Shown here in pieces: positions 16,144-24,711 of a stretch of 64,000 nt of DNA. The DNA is taken from positions 1,612,001-1,676,000 of the forward strand of contig NZ_CP014224.1 in assembly GCF_001697185.1 (NCBI RefSeq), in the 5' to 3' direction. Source of the stretch: Wenyingzhuangia fucanilytica (GTDB lineage: Bacteria > Bacteroidota > Bacteroidia > Flavobacteriales > Flavobacteriaceae). A program made the translations under genes and the position numbers. Position 1 is the first letter of the stretch, and every line of letters begins with the position of its first letter. The notes beneath the pieces were generated by a model. That model searched no databases. It was not told the origin of the DNA and saw only the letters and a list, made by a program, of their open reading frames with translations.

Positions 16144-17469
16144 ATGTTCCAAAAAGTAAAATTAAGTTTCTGGCAAATATTAAATATGAATGTGGGGTTT
16201 TTCGGAATCCAATATAGTTTTGGATTACAACAAAGTGCCGTAAATCCTATTTATGATTTCTTAGGAGCTAGTCCACATGAAATTCCATTATTAAATCTTG
16301 CAGGCCCTGTAACAGGTTTATTAGTACAACCTATTATTGGTGCTATTAGTGATAAAACATGGTCTCCTAGATTTGGACGTAGAAAACCTTTCTTTTTAAT
16401 TGGTGCATTAATGTGTAGCTTGTGTTTGATAGCATTTCCATTTAGTAGTACTTTATGGATGGCTGCAGGTTTATTATGGATTTTAGATGCAGGAAACAAT
16501 ACTGCAATGGAGCCTTACAGAGCTTTTATTGCTGATAAATTAGATGACGAACAACAACCTTTAGGGTTTCAAATGCAAAGCTTTTTTACTGGTTTTGGAC
16601 AAACATTAGCCAACTTATCATTGTTTATTTTTCCAATGATTTTTATAGGAAAAACAGGATCATTACCTACTTGGGTTTATGCATCATTCTTTTTAGGAGC
16701 TGTTTGTTCTATTGGTTCTGTTCTTTGGAGTATTAAAACAACCAAAGAAATTCCACCAACGCCTGAAGAACTAACCAAAATGAAAGCTGAAAAAGGGAGT
16801 GTATTTCAACCTCTAATAGAAATATTTTCAGCCATAGGAGGTATGCCTAAAATTATGTGGCATTTGGCATTAGTCTATTTATTTCAATGGTATGCTTTGT
16901 TCTGTTATTGGCAAAATTCATCAAAAAGTATTGCATTGTCTGTATGGAATGCTACACCAAAAAGCAATCCAGAAGCCTATGAACAAGCGGTAAGCTGGAC
17001 AGGATTGGTTAATGGTTGGTACAATATTGTAACCTTTTTAGTAGCCTTTTTATTAGTAGGTTACACTAAAAAATATAGTGCCAAAACAGTGCACACAGTC
17101 TGTTTGTTATTAGCAGCTGTAGGGTTTTTAGTATTTCCACATATTGAAGATAAAAATCTACTGTTTTTTGCAATTACAGGTTTTGGAATTGGATGGGCAA
17201 GTATGATGGGAATACCGTACTTGATGGTTGTAGCAGATATCCCAAAAGAGCGTTACGGAGTTTATATGGGTATTATTAACATGATGATTGTGATTCCTAT
17301 GATTATTCAAAACTTATCTTTTGGATATATCTTAAAAAACTTTTTAGATAACGATCCTCGTCAAGCTATTACGTTTGCAGGTGTATTATTGCTAATTAGT
17401 GCTGTTATTACAGTATTTATGAAAGCTAAAAAAGCAACAGATCACACAATAGTTGCAAGTCATCATTAA
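16144..17469 (+). CDS. MFS sugar transporter, SLC45/sucrose-proton symporter-like
   Basis: This 441-residue protein has about 12 membrane segments. The loop between segments 2 and 3 reads SDKTWSPRFGRRKPFFLIGA, with R76, R79 and R80, the motif typical of the SLC45 and plant sucrose transporter branch of the major facilitator superfamily. The long central loop (about 195-225) is also usual. It would carry the disaccharide from periplasm to cytoplasm with protons. Its place between the TonB receptor and a PfkB kinase plus phosphorylase matches sucrose loci in other Gram-negative bacteria. Substrates such as maltose or glucosylglycerol cannot be excluded. Confidence 0.85.
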   Translation: MFQKVKLSFWQILNMNVGFFGIQYSFGLQQSAVNPIYDFLGASPHEIPLLNLAGPVTGLLVQPIIGAISDKTWSPRFGRRKPFFLIGALMCSLCLIAFPFSSTLWMAAGLLWILDAGNNTAMEPYRAFIADKLDDEQQPLGFQMQSFFTGFGQTLANLSLFIFPMIFIGKTGSLPTWVYASFFLGAVCSIGSVLWSIKTTKEIPPTPEELTKMKAEKGSVFQPLIEIFSAIGGMPKIMWHLALVYLFQWYALFCYWQNSSKSIALSVWNATPKSNPEAYEQAVSWTGLVNGWYNIVTFLVAFLLVGYTKKYSAKTVHTVCLLLAAVGFLVFPHIEDKNLLFFAITGFGIGWASMMGIPYLMVVADIPKERYGVYMGIINMMIVIPMIIQNLSFGYILKNFLDNDPRQAITFAGVLLLISAVITVFMKAKKATDHTIVASHH

Positions 17470-17479
17470 CAAAAAAAAT

Positions 17480-18403
17480 ATGAAAACTAACATAAAAAAC
17501 ATAGATATTCTTTGTGTTGGAGAGGTGTTGATTGATTTTATTGGACACCAATCAAACGTACAAATAAATCAGACAAAAGATTATCATAGATATTTAGGAG
17601 GTTCTCCTACAAACGTTGCAGCTTATTGTTCTAAACTAGGGTTAAAAACTGCTTTAGTAGCTAGTATTGGTAAAGATGGATTAGGTGATTTTGTGATAGA
17701 AAAATTACTTAAAAATAAGATTGATATACAGTTTGTAAATCAATTACCAAACAAATCAACTAGTGTGATATTTGTTTCAAGAACAGACGGAACACCTGAT
17801 TTTATTCCTTATAGAGATGCCGATTACTGCATTACCGAAAATCAGATTAGTAAAGAAACTTTATTAAATACTAAAATATACCATACCACTTGTTTTGCTT
17901 TGAGTAAAGATATTGCACAAAGCACCATATTAACTAAAGCTAAAGAAGCTTATGAGTTGGGATGTCAACTAAGTATAGATATTAATTATTCCGAAAAAAT
18001 TTGGGATAGTAAAAGAGAAGTTTTGGATGTGGTAAAAGAATATTGTCAATACAATCCGTTAGTAAAAGTAAGTGAAGATGATGTGTTTAGACTTTTTAAT
18101 AAAACGTTATCTCATCAAGAAATTTTTGATTATTTCCATGAATTAGGAGTAAATACTATTTGTTTAACCTTAGGAAGTAAAGGAGTTGTTTTATCTAATA
18201 AAGGAGAGGAAATAATTGAATTACCCGCAGTTAAAATAGAAAAAATAGAAGATGCTACAGGAGCTGGAGATGCCTTTTGGTCTGGTTTTTTAACTAGTTA
18301 TATTAAGCAAGACCCATTACAAAAATGCTTAGAAACAGGATTAAAAGTTGCAGCCATCAAATTACAAAACATTGGTGGTTTACCTGATCATATTCAGATA
18401 TAA
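17480..18403 (+). CDS. PfkB-family fructokinase (second copy)
   Basis: The 307-residue protein has the PfkB signatures YLGGSPTNVAAY near residue 44 and DATGAGDAFWSGF near 260 with the catalytic Asp. An alternative start at 17453 would overlap the transporter gene, so I use the ATG at 17480, 10 bp after the transporter stop. It is only distantly similar to the fructokinase at 11275-12156, so it is not a recent copy. In this operon the phosphorylase would release fructose from sucrose and this kinase would trap it as fructose-6-phosphate. If the phosphorylase acts on glucosylglycerate, a glycerate kinase role would be the alternative. Confidence 0.82.
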   Translation: MKTNIKNIDILCVGEVLIDFIGHQSNVQINQTKDYHRYLGGSPTNVAAYCSKLGLKTALVASIGKDGLGDFVIEKLLKNKIDIQFVNQLPNKSTSVIFVSRTDGTPDFIPYRDADYCITENQISKETLLNTKIYHTTCFALSKDIAQSTILTKAKEAYELGCQLSIDINYSEKIWDSKREVLDVVKEYCQYNPLVKVSEDDVFRLFNKTLSHQEIFDYFHELGVNTICLTLGSKGVVLSNKGEEIIELPAVKIEKIEDATGAGDAFWSGFLTSYIKQDPLQKCLETGLKVAAIKLQNIGGLPDHIQI

Positions 18404-18415
18404 AAAGAAATCAAC

Positions 18416-20152
18416 ATGAAAAAAGAAATCAATCAAAATATAAATGGAGTTATGTTAAATGCATATCCTGATAGTGTTGGAAACAACTTACAGGACATGA
18501 TTACCATGCTTAAACTCCCAGAGTTTAAAAATGCATTTTCATTATTTTACATATTACCTACCTTTTTTAATAGTGATCTAGATAGAGGTTTTTCTATTAT
18601 TGATTACAATATCAATAAAAAACTTGTTTCTAAACAGGATTTAGTAGATTTAGAAAACTTGAATATTTCTTTAAAATTTGATATTGTTTTAAACCATTTA
18701 TCTGTAGCCTCTCCACAGTTTAAAGATTTGTTAAAACATGGATCATCATCTAAATACAAAGATTTTTTTATTGATTGGAATGAGTTTTGGAAAGAAGAAG
18801 GAGTTATGAGGGCAGATGGAGTAGTGGTTCCAAATAAGGAGCATTTAGATAAACTTTTTATGCGTAAGTCTGGTTTACCTATATTAAAAGTTCGTTTCCC
18901 TGATGGAACGGAAAAGCCTTATTGGAATACTTTTTACCAAAAAGTTGAGTACAAAACTATTGAAGCTATTGATTTAAATAAAATCAAACACATTACCATT
19001 AAACAAGCCAATGAAGTTTGTGAGATCATCAACAAAACGATAAAGCAAAATAAAGATGTTTTTGATGTTGATTTAGGAGAAAACAATAGATATAAAGAAG
19101 AAGTATTACAATTAGTAGCTCAAAATCGTTCTTATTTAGGCCAAATGGATGTTAATGCAAAATCTCCATTGGTTTGGGAATTTTACGAAGAAACTTTAAA
19201 AAAATTAAGTGACTATGGTTGTAAAATATTACGTTTAGATGCTTTTGCTTACTTACACAAAGAAATTGGTCAAACCAACTTTTTTAATGAACCTGGAACT
19301 TGGGAATATTTAGATAGAATTAAACAAATTGCACAAAAGAACAATTTAACTTTATTACCAGAAATTCATGCAGAATACGGCTTAGGTTTACATGAAGAAG
19401 TAGCTAGTAAAGATTATCAGATTTATGATTTTTTCTTACCAGGACTAACCATCCATACATTAGAAAAAGCAGACTGTACAGCTTTAATTACTTGGGCAAA
19501 AGAAATCATAAGAAAAGGTTATAGCACGGTTAATATGTTAGGTTGTCATGATGGAATCCCTGTGTTAGATTTAAAAGGAAAAGAAGTCAATAATACTTAC
19601 AACAAAGGACTTTTAAAAGATACTGATATAGAATCAATTATGACCACTATTATGGACAGAGGTGGAAGAGTAAAAAACTTATATGATGCAGAAGGAAGAA
19701 AAATATCTTACTACCAAGTGAATGCTACTTTTTACAGTGCTTTGGGAGAAAATGATCAAAAGATGTTATTGGCTAGAGCCATTCAATTATTTATGCCTGG
19801 AACTCCACAAGTGTGGTATTTAGATGTTTTTGCAGGTGCCAATGATTATGAAGCTGTGGAAAGAGGAGGGAAGGATAGTCATAAAGAAATTAATCGTACA
19901 ACCTTAAGTTTAGAGGATATTAAAGAAGGATTGAAAAAAGATTTGGTATTAAATCAAATAAAATTAATTCAACTTAGAAATACACACAAAGCTTTTTTAG
20001 GAAAAGTAGAGATCATAGAAACTACTCCCGATCAAATAAATATCAAATGGGTTCATCATGATGAAGTAGCACATTTAAAGGCTGATTTAAACACACTAAA
20101 ATTTAGTATAACAAGTACAGAAAAAGGAAAATCAACAACAATCAACATATAA
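18416..20152 (+). CDS. GH13_18 sucrose phosphorylase-like enzyme
   Basis: This 578-residue glycoside phosphorylase of the alpha-amylase clan has the family order: GMMLNAYPDS-like start, IVLNHLS, nucleophile D275 in LRLDAFAY, acid/base E316 in LLPEIHAEYG and D379 in LGCHDGIP. The C-terminal half contains LFMPGTPQVWY, close to sucrose phosphorylases. It is longer than the bifidobacterial enzyme (about 504 aa), mainly through an extra segment at about 160-240, like sucrose-6-phosphate or glucosylglycerate phosphorylases. The likely reaction is sucrose plus phosphate giving glucose-1-phosphate and fructose. Glucosylglycerol or glucosylglycerate are real alternatives. It ends the operon, 13 bp after the kinase. 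Confidence 0.82.
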   Translation: MKKEINQNINGVMLNAYPDSVGNNLQDMITMLKLPEFKNAFSLFYILPTFFNSDLDRGFSIIDYNINKKLVSKQDLVDLENLNISLKFDIVLNHLSVASPQFKDLLKHGSSSKYKDFFIDWNEFWKEEGVMRADGVVVPNKEHLDKLFMRKSGLPILKVRFPDGTEKPYWNTFYQKVEYKTIEAIDLNKIKHITIKQANEVCEIINKTIKQNKDVFDVDLGENNRYKEEVLQLVAQNRSYLGQMDVNAKSPLVWEFYEETLKKLSDYGCKILRLDAFAYLHKEIGQTNFFNEPGTWEYLDRIKQIAQKNNLTLLPEIHAEYGLGLHEEVASKDYQIYDFFLPGLTIHTLEKADCTALITWAKEIIRKGYSTVNMLGCHDGIPVLDLKGKEVNNTYNKGLLKDTDIESIMTTIMDRGGRVKNLYDAEGRKISYYQVNATFYSALGENDQKMLLARAIQLFMPGTPQVWYLDVFAGANDYEAVERGGKDSHKEINRTTLSLEDIKEGLKKDLVLNQIKLIQLRNTHKAFLGKVEIIETTPDQINIKWVHHDEVAHLKADLNTLKFSITSTEKGKSTTINI

Positions 20153-20170
20153 GTTTATACCCTTTATATT

Positions 20171-20226
20171 TTGAGTTTTCACCTTGTAAACTAACGTTTT
20201 AAACTTAGTTGCAAGGTGTTTTTATT
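20171..20226. terminator. Terminator hairpin, copy 2 of the 56-bp repeated sequence
   Basis: This is identical to 12214-12269 except for G instead of A at 20211, which still allows G-U pairing in the stem. It begins 18 bp past the phosphorylase stop and has a T-rich 3' side. The two copies bracket the sucrose-type locus as direct repeats. Confidence 0.75.
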
Positions 20227-20261
20227 GTTCTGAATTTTTTAAATATTTTGTATATTTAAGT

Positions 20262-20816
20262 ATGAAATATTTAAAAAATATCATTCCAAGCATTGTTTTA
20301 GCTTTTGTTGTTTTTGCCTGTAGTTCCTCAAAAAACTTAACACAAAACAGACAAATGGTTAAGTTAGATAGTATGATGAATACTAAAAACTTTACAATAG
20401 AATCTAATTGGGCTCAACCACAAATGACCAATGCTTTACAACAAGTGCTAAACTCAGGTTTAATGCAACCAGGGAGTGGTGCTGGGAATATTAGTTTAAT
20501 AGGAAATCATAATTATTTAACTATTTCTGGAGATAGTATAAAATCTTATTTACCTTATTTTGGTGAAAGACAAATGAATGTAGATTATGGAGGAGGGGGA
20601 AGTGCTATTGAATTTAATGGACTGATGGATAATTATGAGGTAAAAAATGTTAAAGATAAATTTTATAGCATCAATTTTAATGCTAAAAGTAAATCAGAAA
20701 GTTTTCAAGTTTTTATAAAAATATATCCAAATTTAAAAACCAGTATGGTACTTAATAGTACTTCAAGATTTCCGATTTCTTATTCAGGAGAAATAAAATT
20801 AGAAGAGAAAAAATAG
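20262..20816 (+). CDS. DUF4251-family lipoprotein
   Basis: This 184-residue protein has a lipoprotein signal (FVVFAC, lipidated C20). It shows the features of the Bacteroidota-specific DUF4251 family: a FTIESNWAQP start, SGDSIKSYLPYFGERQ, a Gly-rich YGGGGSAIEF and a final ISYSGEI strand. The fold is a small beta-rich domain and no biochemical role is known. The gene stands alone between two terminators, so it is probably transcribed on its own. I find no convincing promoter match in its short 5' gap. Confidence 0.83.
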   Translation: MKYLKNIIPSIVLAFVVFACSSSKNLTQNRQMVKLDSMMNTKNFTIESNWAQPQMTNALQQVLNSGLMQPGSGAGNISLIGNHNYLTISGDSIKSYLPYFGERQMNVDYGGGGSAIEFNGLMDNYEVKNVKDKFYSINFNAKSKSESFQVFIKIYPNLKTSMVLNSTSRFPISYSGEIKLEEKK

Positions 20817-20825
20817 TAAAAAACA

Positions 20826-20857
20826 AAAAACCAGATACTTAAAATATCTGGTTTTTT
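20826..20857. terminator. Bidirectional terminator between the DUF4251 and DEAD-box genes
   Basis: The stem CCAGATA / TATCTGG is extended by an A-run on one side and a T-run on the other. It lies between two converging genes, 10-12 bp from each stop, and fits a shared rho-independent terminator. Confidence 0.8.
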
Positions 20858-20868
20858 ATATGTATAAT

Positions 20869-21480
20869 TTACACATTAACATGAGTGGCATGTTCCATAA
20901 AGTAAGATTCTAAACGTTTTAAATTAGGGTTTAATTTGTTAGAATAAAGAACATATTGACATTTACTAATACTTTGAGTTATAGATAAAACAGCATTATA
21001 GGCATTTGTTTGTGATAAAAACTCAGCATCATCAATACTTAAAAGTTTTAATTCAGATAAATTCACACCGTATAATAAAAGTAGTTTACTTACAATTTGT
21101 GGTGTAGCAATAAGAATGTCAACACCTTCAAAAATCTCCGATTTTAACAAATCTACATGTTCTTTTTCGTTAGCTACATAAACTCTTAGTGGCGTATATT
21201 TGGTAAAGGTTGTAAACGTATTGTATAAATCTAAAGCTTTATCATTATTTTCTACCAATACCAAAGCTCTAGGAATATTTCCAACTTCTTCACATTTTAA
21301 TTTGTGCATAATCGTCATAATCAACGTAGTTGTTTTACCTTGATTATTGGATGCGTTACAAAACACATTTTTTCCGCTCTTAATTACTGGAATACTAGAT
21401 TTCTGAAAATCTGTAGGAATTACAATTTCTTTTTGTTTTAAAACTTCTTTAATACTAGGATGTAATTTTTTGAAAGGCAT
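20869..21480 (-). CDS. Single-lobe DEAD-box helicase-like protein
   Basis: The 203-residue protein covers only the first RecA-like lobe of a DEAD-box RNA helicase. It has a Q-motif region (PTDFQKSSIP), a Walker A variant ASNNQGKTT, a TPQIV segment (motif Ib) and DDAE in place of DEAD at motif II. The usual SAT motif III is not seen, and the whole second lobe with motifs IV-VI is absent. The frame ends cleanly at a stop followed by a terminator. An upstream ATG at 21510 is possible, but the MPFKKLHP start resembles usual DEAD-box N-termini. It may be an ATP-binding partner or regulator instead of an active helicase. Confidence 0.75.
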   Translation of the reverse strand: MPFKKLHPSIKEVLKQKEIVIPTDFQKSSIPVIKSGKNVFCNASNNQGKTTTLIMTIMHKLKCEEVGNIPRALVLVENNDKALDLYNTFTTFTKYTPLRVYVANEKEHVDLLKSEIFEGVDILIATPQIVSKLLLLYGVNLSELKLLSIDDAEFLSQTNAYNAVLSITQSISKCQYVLYSNKLNPNLKRLESYFMEHATHVNV

Positions 21481-21678
21481 ATTGGTAATATTCTTATTAA
21501 AAAAAAACAAAGATACAATTTAATGAGAGCTTATGTTTATATTAGAATTTAATAAACTGAGAATGTCATATAATATTTTTTAATGAACTATACATCAAAT
21601 ATGAGATTTTCAGAAGCCTTTTAAAACATAATATTTTTGAAGTATAATTTATATTATGTTAAATAGGTTATCTTAAAG

Positions 21679-21706
21679 AAAAGGACTGTAAATAAACAGT
21701 CCTTTT
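21679..21706 (-). terminator. Terminator after the OmpA-family gene
   Basis: The stem AAAGGACTGT / ACAGTCCTTT closes a 6-8-nt A-rich loop, 4 bp past the stop of the OmpA lipoprotein gene on the minus strand. The flanking A-run on the plus strand is a T-run on the minus transcript. The plus-strand side is also T-rich. Confidence 0.75.
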
Positions 21707-21709
21707 ATG

Positions 21710-22399
21710 TTATTGATTTTTAGCTTCTGCTTCGGCTTGTTTCTTCATAGTCTCATTTGCCATAATAGCTAATTCAACTCTTCTGTTTTTAGCTTTACCA
21801 GCTGCAGTTGAATTATCAGCAATTGGTAATAATTCTCCTTCACCTTTAACTGTAAATCTATCAGCAGGAACTCCTAAAGTTTGTAAATAACTAGCAACTG
21901 CACTAGCTCTTTTTTCAGACAAACTTAAATTGTATGATTCAGCTCCATCAGAATCTGTATGACCTGTTACAAATAAATTAGTATCAGGGTATTTTTTTAA
22001 TACTTCTGCTAATTTTGACAACACATTTTTAGTTTCGTTGTTAATAGCTGTTCCATTTGATGCAAAGTAAATCCCTGATCCTTCATCAAAAACAACATCA
22101 ATTCCTTCACCAACTCTATAGACTTGAGCTCCAGGAATAGAATTTCTTAACTCCTCAGCTTGTTTATCCATCTTTTTACCAATAATAACACCAGTAGTTC
22201 CACCTACAGCAGCACCTCCAATAGCACCAATAGCAGCACCTTTTTTACCACCGATTAAAGCTCCAATTCCAGCACCAATAGCAGCACCTGCTCCAGATCC
22301 TATTAAACCTCCTTTGGTAGTGTTATTCATACTTGAACAACCAACAAACATACTAGCGCTTAAACATACTAACAATGTGTTTCTAAATAATTTTTTCAT
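21710..22399 (-). CDS. OmpA-family lipoprotein with glycine-zipper segment
   Basis: This 229-residue protein, like E. coli YiaD, has three parts: a lipoprotein signal (SMFVGC, lipidated C21), a glycine-zipper region with repeated GxxxG/GAAIGA motifs (about 30-75) that may insert in the membrane, and a C-terminal OmpA domain (about 105-215). The OmpA domain has VTGHTDSDGAESYNLSLSEK and NRRVEL, which bind peptidoglycan diaminopimelate. It should tether the outer membrane to the cell wall. It is single-gene, with a terminator immediately downstream. Confidence 0.88.
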   Translation of the reverse strand: MKKLFRNTLLVCLSASMFVGCSSMNNTTKGGLIGSGAGAAIGAGIGALIGGKKGAAIGAIGGAAVGGTTGVIIGKKMDKQAEELRNSIPGAQVYRVGEGIDVVFDEGSGIYFASNGTAINNETKNVLSKLAEVLKKYPDTNLFVTGHTDSDGAESYNLSLSEKRASAVASYLQTLGVPADRFTVKGEGELLPIADNSTAAGKAKNRRVELAIMANETMKKQAEAEAKNQ

Positions 22400-22488
22400 A
22401 TTAATTTCTTTAGTTTATATTTTGTAAAGTGAAAATATCTCTTTTTTTCTTAAATAGTAAATTATCTCTTTAAAAAATTTAAAAATTA

Positions 22489-24006
22489 TTACTCTTTAAA
22501 TTTCATGTTTATTTCTGTGTTTAGCTTTCGCTTATAGTCTTCTTCTAACCACATGATATAATTCTTAGTACTCTTAATCATATAATGAGAATACTTTTTA
22601 ATTCTATCTTTGATATCATCTTCTAATAAGATTGCCAAATCTCTGGCCTCAAAAACATCTTCGGCATTTTCATAACACATTTGTGCATGTTGAGCAACAG
22701 ATTTATCTAAAACTACTTTAGATTTTATCCCTCTTTTAATAGCGTAATCATAGTGTTCTTTTACCTTAAAAGTAATATCCTCGGTATTTTTAAACTTTTC
22801 ACGAATTTCTTTAGGCATATCGTACACAAATTGACGTTCGATTTCCTCATCGTTAATTAAGTTGTCTAAATAATAATCTGGAGATTTAAAAATTCGTTTC
22901 CAATTTATAGGAGCACTCCACAAGCCAAAACGAGCTGCATTGTTTCCTAAATCAATCACGTTAAAATTCTTTTTATCTTTAAATACACGAGATCCACGAC
23001 CAATCATTTGGTAATACAAAGTGATGGATTTTGTAGCCCTGTTTAAAATAATAGTATCTACACTTGGTTCATCAAACCCTGTGGTTAAAATACTTACTGA
23101 TGTTAAAATTGCATCAGGTGTTTTTTTAAACCATCTTAATATTTCACTCCTCTCCTGCTTAGAAAAAGTATTGTCTAAATGACGAACATTTTCATAACCA
23201 GCTGCTTTAAAAGTATCATAAACATGCCAAGAAGTACTAATACCATTGTTAAAAATCAAAGTTTTTTTACCTAATGATTTTTCAACATATGCATTCAATA
23301 ACTTGTCTTGCATGATGTTACTGGTATACAAATCATCTGATGATTTTACTGTATAATCTCCATTAATTCCCACTTTTAAACCACCAAGCGCAACATCATA
23401 AGTATAAGTTGTTGCCTTTGCTAAGAAACCTCTTTCAATTAACGTACTAATTGGTTCTCCAACCAATAATTCATCATAGATTTCGTTCATAGGAAGTTTT
23501 ATGTTAGAACTTAAAGGGGTTGCAGTAACACCTAAAATAAAACAGTCTTGAAAATATTTAAAAAGTTTTCGGAAAGAATTATAGTGAGCCTCATCAATAA
23601 TTACCATGCTAACGTCTTGCATATCTAACAAATCATCGTTCAATCTGTTTTTAAGCGTTTCTACCATGGCTACAAAACACATGTATTCATCTTGATCATC
23701 TAAAGATTTTACATCGCTTGTAATTACTTTGTTAGCAACTCCAAATTCATCTAACATTTTAGAGGTTTGACTACTTAACTCAATTCTGTGAGTTAAAATC
23801 AAAACCTTTTTCTGCTTTTCTTTAATGAAACGCCTAGCTATTTCAGAAAAAATAACAGTTTTTCCTCCTCCTGTAGGCAACTGAAAAACCAAGTTGTAAT
23901 TAGAAGGTTTGTTTTCAATCTTATCAAAAACATTGTTGATGTTCTCTTTTTGATAATCGTATAACTCCTTCTTATTCTTACTTGTTTTCTTTATTTCTAC
24001 TTCCAT
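22489..24006 (-). CDS. SF2 DEAD/DEAH-box helicase (UvrB/ResIII type)
   Basis: This 505-residue superfamily II helicase has both RecA lobes: Walker A LPTGGGKT (43-50), motif Ia LTHR, DEAH box IIDEAHYN, motif III GVTATPL, motif V ILTTGFDEPSVD and motif VI QMIGRGSRVF. The remaining about 130 residues are helical and lysine-rich. It resembles the ATPase part of Type I/III restriction enzymes and XPB-like proteins, but no nuclease or methylase is nearby, and similar stand-alone proteins are common in flavobacteria. The target is unknown. A TAnnTTTG-type box occurs on the minus strand at 24026-24033. Confidence 0.85.
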   Translation of the reverse strand: MEVEIKKTSKNKKELYDYQKENINNVFDKIENKPSNYNLVFQLPTGGGKTVIFSEIARRFIKEKQKKVLILTHRIELSSQTSKMLDEFGVANKVITSDVKSLDDQDEYMCFVAMVETLKNRLNDDLLDMQDVSMVIIDEAHYNSFRKLFKYFQDCFILGVTATPLSSNIKLPMNEIYDELLVGEPISTLIERGFLAKATTYTYDVALGGLKVGINGDYTVKSSDDLYTSNIMQDKLLNAYVEKSLGKKTLIFNNGISTSWHVYDTFKAAGYENVRHLDNTFSKQERSEILRWFKKTPDAILTSVSILTTGFDEPSVDTIILNRATKSITLYYQMIGRGSRVFKDKKNFNVIDLGNNAARFGLWSAPINWKRIFKSPDYYLDNLINDEEIERQFVYDMPKEIREKFKNTEDITFKVKEHYDYAIKRGIKSKVVLDKSVAQHAQMCYENAEDVFEARDLAILLEDDIKDRIKKYSHYMIKSTKNYIMWLEEDYKRKLNTEINMKFKE

Positions 24007-24104
24007 ATTGTCTTTTTGAGTTTTGCAAAACTACGCAGTTTTTAAAGTTTTACGAAATTTAAACCTGTGTTTTTTTCTCTATAAGCTTAGTATTTACAAT
24101 AGTT

Positions 24105-24136
24105 TTGCAATATCGATGGATAAAATCATATATTTA
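24105..24136 (+). promoter_or_regulatory. Candidate promoter of the DUF1761 gene
   Basis: TTG (24105-24107) and TATATTTA (24129-24136) are spaced by 21 bp. The last base differs from the TAnnTTTG consensus. The site is 26 bp upstream of the start codon. Confidence 0.4.
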
Positions 24137-24162
24137 TAAGACTAAACTTTAAACTTTTAACT

Positions 24163-24660
24163 ATGAAATTTAATTTAATTGTATTGCTGATATCAGCCGT
24201 AATCCCTTTAATTATTGGGTTTATTTGGTATAACCCTAAAGTTTTTGGTACTGCCTGGATGAAAACTAGTGGTATTACCGCTGATGAAACCGAGAAACCA
24301 AATCCTATTATTTTTTTATGGTGTTTTATTCTTAGTTTATTTATCGCTTTAGCCTTAACACCAATTGTTATTCATCAATTTGGATTCTTTTCTGTTTTGT
24401 TTAATGAACCAGGCTTAACAGATCCTAATTCTGAAATTTTTGCCTACACAAGTGATTTTATGGCTAATTATGGAGAAAACTTTAGAACTTTTAAACACGG
24501 GGCTTTACACGGAACCATTACTGGAGTTTTAATAGCGCTACCCATTATTGGAACCAATGCATTATTTGAAAAAAAATCTTTTAAATATGTAATGATCAAC
24601 GCGGGTTATTGGACCGTTTGTTTTTGTATTATGGGAGGAATTATTTGTCAATTCACCTAA
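24163..24660 (+). CDS. DUF1761 membrane protein
   Basis: This 165-residue protein has about four membrane segments. The N-terminal stretch GFIWYNPKVFGTAWMK after the first segment is diagnostic of the DUF1761 family of small integral membrane proteins. No function is established for the family. The gene is single, divergent from the SF2 helicase gene and followed by a strong terminator. The C-terminus forms another pair of hydrophobic segments around residues 118-163. Confidence 0.83.
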   Translation: MKFNLIVLLISAVIPLIIGFIWYNPKVFGTAWMKTSGITADETEKPNPIIFLWCFILSLFIALALTPIVIHQFGFFSVLFNEPGLTDPNSEIFAYTSDFMANYGENFRTFKHGALHGTITGVLIALPIIGTNALFEKKSFKYVMINAGYWTVCFCIMGGIICQFT

Positions 24661-24678
24661 ACAATTACAATAAAACAA

Positions 24679-24711
24679 AAAAACTCGAACTAACTTAGTT
24701 CGAGTTTTTTT
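24679..24711. terminator. Bidirectional terminator after the DUF1761 gene
   Basis: The stem ACTCGAACTAA / TTAGTTCGAGT with a minimal loop is flanked by an A-run and a T-run. It lies between two converging genes and touches the stop codon of the acyltransferase-like gene. Confidence 0.85.

Noticed and set aside
20869-21480. Pseudogene of a full DEAD-box helicase
   Set aside because: No remains of the second lobe are found in any frame before the neighbouring gene and its terminator, so truncation by a recent frameshift is not supported.
22489-24006. HsdR or other restriction helicase
   Set aside because: The SF2 motor is present, but there is no nuclease domain, methylase or specificity gene nearby. 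It appears to be a stand-alone helicase.
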